Shown here one piece after another: positions 57,438 to 64,000 of a DNA stretch of 64,000 nt. The DNA is from Phyto melanocephala (taxonomy: Eukaryota; Arthropoda; Insecta; Diptera; Rhinophoridae). How positions within the stretch are numbered: position 1 is the first letter of the stretch; every line of letters starts with the position of its first letter. The notes beneath the pieces are model-generated. The model made no database searches and was not told the origin of the DNA. It saw nothing but the letters and a program-made list of their open reading frames with translations. Made by a program: the position numbers and the translations under genes. Location of the stretch: the NCBI GenBank assembly GCA_941918925.1, contig OW799234.1, forward strand, positions 124,457,395-124,521,394, given 5' to 3'.

Positions 57438-57789
57438 AATACATTCACATATTATTCGAAAAAAGACTGGTAAAGATCATTAATACCTATTTGGATATTG
57501 AACTGCTTTGGAGATTTCCAGCTTCTTATATGATGATATAGGTCGACTGAAGATTTTTGTTCTGAACCATTGTAAAAACAACCTGGCATTCGAGCTAAAA
57601 ACTTCCCTAAAATTTTTTTTTTAAATTGCTATTTCTGACTAATGTTATTTTTACCTAACTTTGAATATTTATACTACCAACAAAAACAAATAGGAAAAAA
57701 AAATTTAAAAGGTAAATCGTTGTCGGAAGTTTTTTAAGGTTTTCAATAAAGGGTTTTGTTATATAAAGGAGAGTATATAGTTACATATA

Positions 57790-58010
57790 TAAAGGCGCAA
57801 CAACTTACCTGGGTTATATTGCGTGAAGAACGACAGTAGACCACAAAAAGCAATGCTGAACTACGACATTAGAAGTAATAGACGACCACAAACTAGATGG
57901 TAGGCAGCAAAATGCTAAATTAAGGGAAGAATGGAAGAGAATTGTTAAACAAGTTCACTTCGAGATGCAACGTAATATGTTGATGATGTTGGATTCTAGT
58001 AACCCAAATA
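57790..58010 (+). pseudogene. Possible non-LTR retrotransposon tail fragment
   Basis: Broken plus-strand frames give RPQKAMLNYDIRSNRRPQT, then W, a break, and MERIVKQVHFEMQ-like residues, which resemble the basic tail after some non-LTR reverse transcriptases. Weak evidence. Confidence 0.3.
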
Positions 58011-59779
58011 TATCTTAAACAAAATAATACCATATAGGCAGAATTATAACAAAGTTTCTAAATATTTTTCCAAAGTTATAGATTTTTAATTTTTACATAG
58101 TTAACTATATGCCCTTTTTTTTTTTTTGATTCATATATGCATTAATTGTAAACTATTTTGTAATAGCGTCATCTCAGATTTTAAATATGTTTATTATATA
58201 ATATATTTCGATACCCAAAATGAGCCTCTGGCTTGCCTAATCTGAGTCGAGCTATTAAACATCAGTTAAAAGACAATTATAAATAAAATATCGTCCCAAT
58301 GCTCGCCATGGCCGTTTTGCTGAAATTTGTGCAACTTGCCAATTCTCACGATTGTGGACACATTTGGTCAATTTTGCTTACTTAGAAAATCACAAAGTGC
58401 ATGAAGGCCCATTTTCGTAAAAGGCTCAACAAAAAGAAAAGTTCAAATGTAATACTTTAAAAATACAATCTTCTTTTCAATTGTATACTACTCCATGGTT
58501 GAATTTGTCAATCACTGAAACAAAGAAATGTCCAATTAAGTTGGGCAAAGAAATTTACGTTAAGGTGTGGCCAACAACATCGTTGTTTTACTAAATTATT
58601 TGGGATATGCTTCCAATTAATCTTTCAATACTATTTATTTGGTTGTTCAATTAAGCTGGTCTTTGACCTGGCATAAGCACTAGACCAACTTAAACTTATT
58701 TTACTTTTATAATAACAAAACGTTATCATGTTAAATTTTTTCGAACTTAATGTAATGATGACAAATCAAATCCACATATTGCAATTTAGTAACGGGTTCT
58801 CAACCTTTGACATCAGCAACCAGAAATTTTAAAAAAATATTTACATTTAAAATCTAAAAAATTAAATATTTCTCTGTTCAGAAATACCTTTTTAAACTAT
58901 TCGAATAAATGCTAATTTTGCTACGCCTCACAATGTTTAAATAATATCATAAACATATCATCAGGAAAAAATGAATTTATTTTAAAGCACTTAATTAGCA
59001 ATTTATAGTAATATTTGTAGTGTTGAGTGAGTGACATTTTTCTACCGACGCCAAACGTAAATAAAGTTTTTTTTATTACTCTTCCTTAGCTGATGTTAAA
59101 GACAATAACAAGTTGCATTTCATCTAAATTTAGCTTTAGTCAGTGCCACAATTTGTAGCACTTTTGTTCTTATTCGCCTCCTGCTTAAATGGAAATTTAT
59201 TTTAAAAAAAATTAAAAATAAAAAAACATGTGAATGTAGCATATATAAAGGGAAAGAAATATTTTTTATAAGTCATGGAAACCAACAAAAAAAAAATTAA
59301 TCAGTTTATTTTGGGCAGACTAAAAGAAGAAACTCATTAAATTTTTCAGAAAACTTTATTAGGGGTAAAGGAAATAATTCAGGCCTAGTATAACTAATTA
59401 GGAATTGTGATTAAAGTTTTACAGATGAGCTACAAGAAATAAGCCAAAACTGATTTTGAAAATGAGACGGATTGAAATAAATACTTATGTACCATTTAAA
59501 TTCAATCGTAAAAAATTATTTACTGCCATATTTATAATTAGTCTTAAAATTTATCAGAGGTTCAAAAGGAGTGTATCGAAAAAAATTTGTAGTTGCATTA
59601 ATTTAAATAAAACTCAAATCGTGCAATATAGAAACTCTTTAAAATACGCAAATTCATTGGCATATTGTACAACTTTATTTAACATTGAAATCTTAATTCA
59701 TTATTTTGTATTTATAAAATTATCGACTTTTTTGGAAGTCCTTCCATTAAAGATTTTACAGTTGCTTCTGTTACCTTTT
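58011..59779. other. AT-rich DNA with a small repeat fragment
   Basis: At 58602-58695 GGGATATGCTTCCAATTAAT, then TATTTATTTGGTTGTTCAAT and CTGGCATAAGCAC match, partly inverted, the ends of the 245-bp repeats at 47066. Nothing else recognised; the 116-residue frame at 59456 is AT-driven apart from its end. Confidence 0.4.
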
Positions 59780-59965
59780 TGGAGGAGGTGGTCCATCTAC
59801 ACTTAAAATCGGATATGTTCTGGGACACCTTTCCTGTGTATTTCAATTCCTTTTTTACAAGAGCCCAGCACTTTTCCACAGGCCTAAGTTCTGGACAGTT
59901 AGGTGGATTTGCTTCTCATGGTACAAAAATGACATTATTCTTTGAATACCAGACGAGTTTTCTTT
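59780..59965 (-). pseudogene. Tc1-like transposase C-terminal fragment
   Basis: Read on the minus strand (through stops and shifts) it gives NPPNCPELRPVEKCWAL, VKKELKYTGKVSQNISDFK and WTTSSK. This is the third catalytic region of an IS630/Tc1-type transposase with Glu in RPVEK. No other part of the element was found. Confidence 0.65.
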
Positions 59966-60671
59966 AAAAATTTTGTTTAATATACTAACAAAAATTAATT
60001 TATGAATATGATGACAAGTGATTTTTGATTTAAAAGAACTTATTTGATTTTTCGATCACTCCTTTACAAACTAAATATGTACAGTCCAATATCAAGTGAA
60101 TACGCCTAACTAAAGTAAAAAAGAAATATGGTTGCAATGTAATGAAATTATTTTACTGCATAATTAATTGAATAATAAATAATATAATTCTGATGACACA
60201 TGACATTACACACTTAAAATTCATTTCTACACGAAAAGTGAGAGTGTCTGATGAAAGTGTGTTTTTTTATTCATTTCTTTTAAACACTTGTTTTGAAATA
60301 AAATTCCTATAAAAATAAAATAACATACAATTTTTTTAAAAAATCCTAAAGAGAAAAAAAATCAATAAAAATATTTTTTATGCAGATACTCATATTATCA
60401 CTTTAGCATGTCAATGTCATTGTTTATGACCCATGACATTTTTTGTTCCATCAATTTGTGGTGAATGTTAAGCACAACAAAAAAAAACCCCCGAGATATT
60501 TTATTTTATTCACACATGCATACAATGTTTACAATAAATAATCACACAATGTCTTTTACTGGGGGGATCTGCAACAATTGATCGATTATTTAATTTTCGA
60601 ATGAGAAAAATAAAGGCCTTTATAAGTAGGCCTTATAAAGGCCTTATTTTGTAGACACAAGTATATTTATT
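59966..60671. other. Spacer with a short palindrome
   Basis: AT-rich. At about 60608-60653 AAATAAAGGCCTTTATAAG and CTTATAAAGGCCTTATTTT form an imperfect palindrome. Nothing else recognised. Confidence 0.4.
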
Positions 60672-60861
60672 GCTGTGGGTGTTTATTCATTTTGTCATGC
60701 CGTTTGTAACATATCGAAATATCCATTTTATATATTTTCTATGTCCAGGTTTCATTTAAAACGATCTAGCTATGTCCGTACATCTGTCCGTACGATAGAG
60801 CTCAAACAGAAAAAGTTAGCGGGATTAAATTTTGCCAGAATATTTATAATATATAAATAAT

Positions 60862-61050
60862 CAGGTATGTGATGGAAATCGAAAACGAAAACGAAGCAAT
60901 TTTGAAAGTTCGTTTTAATATTCTATGAATAAAATTTTTGTAATTTTTGTTATATATTTACATAAATATTTCTATATTATTATTCATAGAGTATTAAAAC
61001 GAACTTTCAAAATTGCTTCGTTTTTGTTTTCGATTTCCATCACATACCTG
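60862..61050. mobile_element. 189-bp foldback MITE
   Basis: Arms 60862-60931 and 60981-61050 (CAGGTATGTGATGGAAATCG at the outer edge) are about 70 bases long with only two or three mismatches by eye, around a 49-base AT-rich loop. It interrupts the family-B repeat. AAT occurs on both sides (TAAT|CAGG, CCTG|AATG), perhaps a short target duplication. Confidence 0.85.
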
Positions 61051-61124
61051 AATGTTCAGTATTAAAAGTGGCCTAAATCGGTAAATTAGGAAAAGAGTTG
61101 TAGCTTGTAAAATAAAAATAGGTT

Positions 61125-61625
61125 AAGAAAATGTCTTTCATTTATCATTTTAAGACTAACTCAATTTGAACCATGGAAAGATACACAATCGAACAACGCG
61201 TTAAAGTTATTCAAGCTTAGTATGAAAATGGGCGTTCAAATCAAAATGCATTTCGTGCACTTCGTGATTTTTTTGATCAACATAATCGTTGAAATTCGTC
61301 CACAATGTGAAAAATATTTAAATTTCATCAAATATGAAAACATCTGTGACTGCCTTCTTAGTTCGTTGAACGGAAAACATTTCTGTTTTTCGCGATAGTG
61401 TGACAAAAGAGCAGTCAACCTCGACTTATCATTATGCCCAAAAATTAAACATCAACATTGACATTGAAAATTTGGACCATCGGATGAAGGAGTGCCGCCA
61501 TTTGGCTAATATTTTGTTCCATATACAATTGAACCATTCCAATATTATCATAATAAAAAGAAATGACAATAATTTCCTAAATAATTTGTGTTTTATTTAA
61601 AATCAACATCGGCGCTTAAAATCGA
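61125..61625 (+). pseudogene. Internally deleted mariner remnant
   Basis: ATGGAAAGATACACAATCGA encodes the mariner start MERYTIEQRVKVIQA, then a stop and NAFRALRDFFDQHNR. The middle of the gene is missing and only short C-terminal traces (KLNINIDIENLDHRMKECR) follow, running into GCTTAAAATCGAACCACCCT. It sits inside the family-B repeat. Confidence 0.65.
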
Positions 61626-62443
61626 ACCACCCTTTAGATTAAAATGTACGAAAATTTATATCGCACTGCCTTTTTCAGTCTATTTAAAATTTAAAACGTA
61701 ATAAAACTGACAAAATCAGATGTATGATTCTGAAACTTTTCGAAAATTTTTATTTAATATTGCAGTGACGAAAAATTAAGGTGACACGCTCACTATAACT
61801 CCTATCTCCCATATAACGCTTTATCTCAAATTCATATACTTAACTACTCTATGAACAAAGATTTTAGAAGAATAAGAACTGTATGTTGAAAAATCTTAGT
61901 CAAGTTCATTAGTTGAAATTACTTTGACACGCCTACTTTTAACATGTTGTAATTCACTATTAATTAATAAAATTTAGAACCCATAAAAGCGACAAAATTA
62001 GATGTATGATAATGAAATTTCCCATATATAACTTTCTGAACAATGTAATTATAATTCCAAAAAGTAAAAAAGAGAAGCGCACTTTAACACCCACTTCCCA
62101 AAACCGCTTTACCATAAATTCATATTATTTCTATATGGACAAAAATTTTGAAAAAAAAAAATAGAAATGTATAATAGAATATCTTAAAATATAATAGAAT
62201 ATTAAACATTCATTGTGTATATTATTTTCAAAGTAGAAGGTGCCATGGCCACACAAGGTTTTAAGATTAAATTTAAGGAAATAAATTAATAGCAAATCGA
62301 AGTTACACAAAGAAAGTAATAAATATTTTAGTACAAAGTGACTACTGTTAATAACAAAATAAAAAATTTTGTGCTATAAGGGTAAATTGCTGGTTGGGTA
62401 TAAAAAATTCGGCACAGCCGAATATAGTGTTCTTACTTGTTTT

Positions 62444-63539
62444 TCTATATTTTTACCTTTTGTTTTAAATTTTTTTATTTTTATTTAGTTTTAGTAAAAG
62501 TTCTAACATTTTTTTATTGTTGCTAAGAATACAAAAGATAAATAAATATCCTTTTTAAAGAAGGGGACTTAGAACGACTATCAGATCTTTAGAAGGAAGT
62601 TCAGAAAACTTCTATAATTCGCTTTCCAGAAGGCCTGATATATAAAGCCCTGCTAACTTTTACCGCTAGGATGGTATAGAAAAAACACACATATGTACAT
62701 ACATTCGTAGAATTTGTTTAGTGTATTTAATGAATTCGAAAATCAATTAGTACTTGGCACAAATAATTGTTTTACTGTCAAGCTTGACGAGAATCCCTAA
62801 ACAAATTATTTTATTTTATAGGAATAAATAGAACCTAAATTCCTATTTTTTATTTGTTAGCATCTGCAAAAAAATATATATAAATATTTTAGAAAAGACT
62901 ATGTAGAAATTGTACAAATGAATAAATTGCATTGTGCACCTTTGTCCAGCAAAATACTAACATTCATTAGAATGGTTCAAATTAAATTGTTATTTTGCTG
63001 CATGAAAATTTCGATATTTTACCACTCGAGTTAATAAAATTTTTTATTTTAGTATTTGTTTCTAAAGTGCCTTTTGAATAAAAATATAGAGGTGTCTTTA
63101 TACAAATCAGCTATTCATAAGGCCATCTAAAAATATATATAGTTAGGAGTAGATTTTATATAAACCTTTTTATATTCACTTTTTTCGATACCTTGTAAAG
63201 GCGTGGAAATAACTTTTTTTTGATCACGAAGTTGTTTTGTCACGGGAGGGTACTATGCTCCCCCAGAATGGTCTAGTTACGCTCATAAATATTTGCAATT
63301 ATAGTTCCCAAATATCACTTAAAATATATTTTCTTTGTATTTGAGATACAGAGCCATTTTACGATTTTTTTTTAATCAGACCTCGTCCTAATAATAACAA
63401 ATACAACAAATAAAGACTCATCGAAATCAGTCGTGTCGTTCTCAAGTCGCCTCTTAAATATATGCAGCAATTATATAATTGTATATTGCATTTTTCTTAT
63501 ATATTTTGATCAACCATGCCCCCTTTTTATTTTATATTT
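62444..63539. other. Spacer, nothing recognised
   Basis: AT-rich DNA, no coding frame, inverted repeat or RNA gene noticed. Confidence 0.4.
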
Positions 63540-64000
63540 TTTATACCCGCCGCCAAAAAAATTGGTGGGGGTGTATTCATTTTGTCATTCCGTTTGTAAC
63601 ACATCGAAACATCCAATTTAGACCCCATAAAGTATATATATTCTGAATCGGGGTTTTATTTTGTGACTATCTTAGCTATGTCCGTCCGTCGGTCCGTCTG
63701 TTGAAAGAACAATAGAAGTCGGACGGAAAAATTTAGGAGGCTCAAATTTTTCCAGAAAAACAAAACATACGAAAATTTATACCGCGCAGTGTATTTTTCG
63801 GTATATTCAAAATTTAAAACGTAATATAACTGACAAAATTAGATCTATGATTCTGAAATTTTGCAAACATCAAAGACTTTGTACTAACGGAAAATAAATT
63901 TGACACGCCCACTTTTACGCCCACCTCCCATATAACGCTTTATCTCAAATTCATATAATTTCTCTATGGACAAAGTTTTTGGAGGAATAAAGGACTATAT
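63540..64000 (-). repeat. Family-B repeat, reversed, running off the window
   Basis: Opens on the plus strand TTATACCCGCCGCC, AAATTGGTGGGGGTGTATTC, TTAGACCCCATAAAGTATAT, then GTCCGTCCGTCGGTCCGTCT, the clearest GTCY tract of this family here. It continues to the last base. Confidence 0.8.

Larger units (their letters stand above)
60672..62443 (-). repeat. Family-B repeat, reversed, with two nested insertions
   Basis: On the plus strand it opens GGGTGTTTATTCATTTTGTC and closes GGCACAGCCGAATATAGTGT. A foldback element (60862-61050) and a mariner remnant (about 61125-61625) interrupt it. Removing both leaves sequence in the same order as the copy at 50128. Confidence 0.8.

Overview
The window looks like nuclear DNA of a higher (calyptrate-type) fly. 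It is very AT-rich, with short introns, Drosophila-like single-copy genes and dense small transposons. The repeat families resemble dipteran mini-me-type elements carrying GTCC/GTCT-rich tracts, and there are DD41D (rosa-type) mariners. The species cannot be fixed from sequence alone; a blow-fly or house-fly relative is an inference.

Genes cluster in 0-24 kb. In order these are: the 3' end of an Arg/Ser/His-rich disordered protein (1-1557, +); a four-exon USP39/Sad1 splicing factor (7437-9120, +); a two-exon 195-residue coiled-coil protein (9531-10190, +); an intronless UBE3D-type HECT-like E3 ligase on the opposite strand (10904-12076); bleomycin hydrolase (18394-20486, +), with a probable GC-AG intron and its first exon not located; and a three-exon, 257-residue protein of unknown function (22650-23709, -). 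Further right, a secreted, probably GPI-anchored protein with two 10-cysteine Ly6-like modules is encoded by three exons. Its signal-peptide exon at 29.8 kb is separated from the rest at 38.6 kb by an 8.7-kb intron filled with transposons. A likely first coding exon of an unidentified gene lies at 52636-52831, and the rest of that gene would lie beyond the window. Apart from the coiled-coil/UBE3D convergent pair, the genes show no obvious shared pathway.

The remainder is mostly a layered transposon record. Two dispersed repeat families, called A and B here, occur many times. There are six mariner copies or remnants, Tc1-like, hAT and non-LTR fragments, and several MITEs with clear terminal inverted repeats and target-site duplications. 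The most unusual objects are two oppositely oriented Mutator-like (MULE) elements at 34013-35164 and 35813-37171. Their ends share a GGCTCCACGAAAAGCCCCC inverted repeat, are flanked by 8-bp target duplications, and carry arrays of a GAAATAACNCCCAA-like motif that switches orientation at an ATTTCATATGAAAT palindrome. The first of them lies in a retrotransposon reading frame that becomes continuous again once the element and one target copy are removed. A second clear nesting is a family-A element inside the decayed ORF of an unclassified DNA transposon (45398-48618).

No rRNA, tRNA, CRISPR or viral gene was recognised. Exon boundaries were placed by eye from splice consensus and reading-frame continuity.
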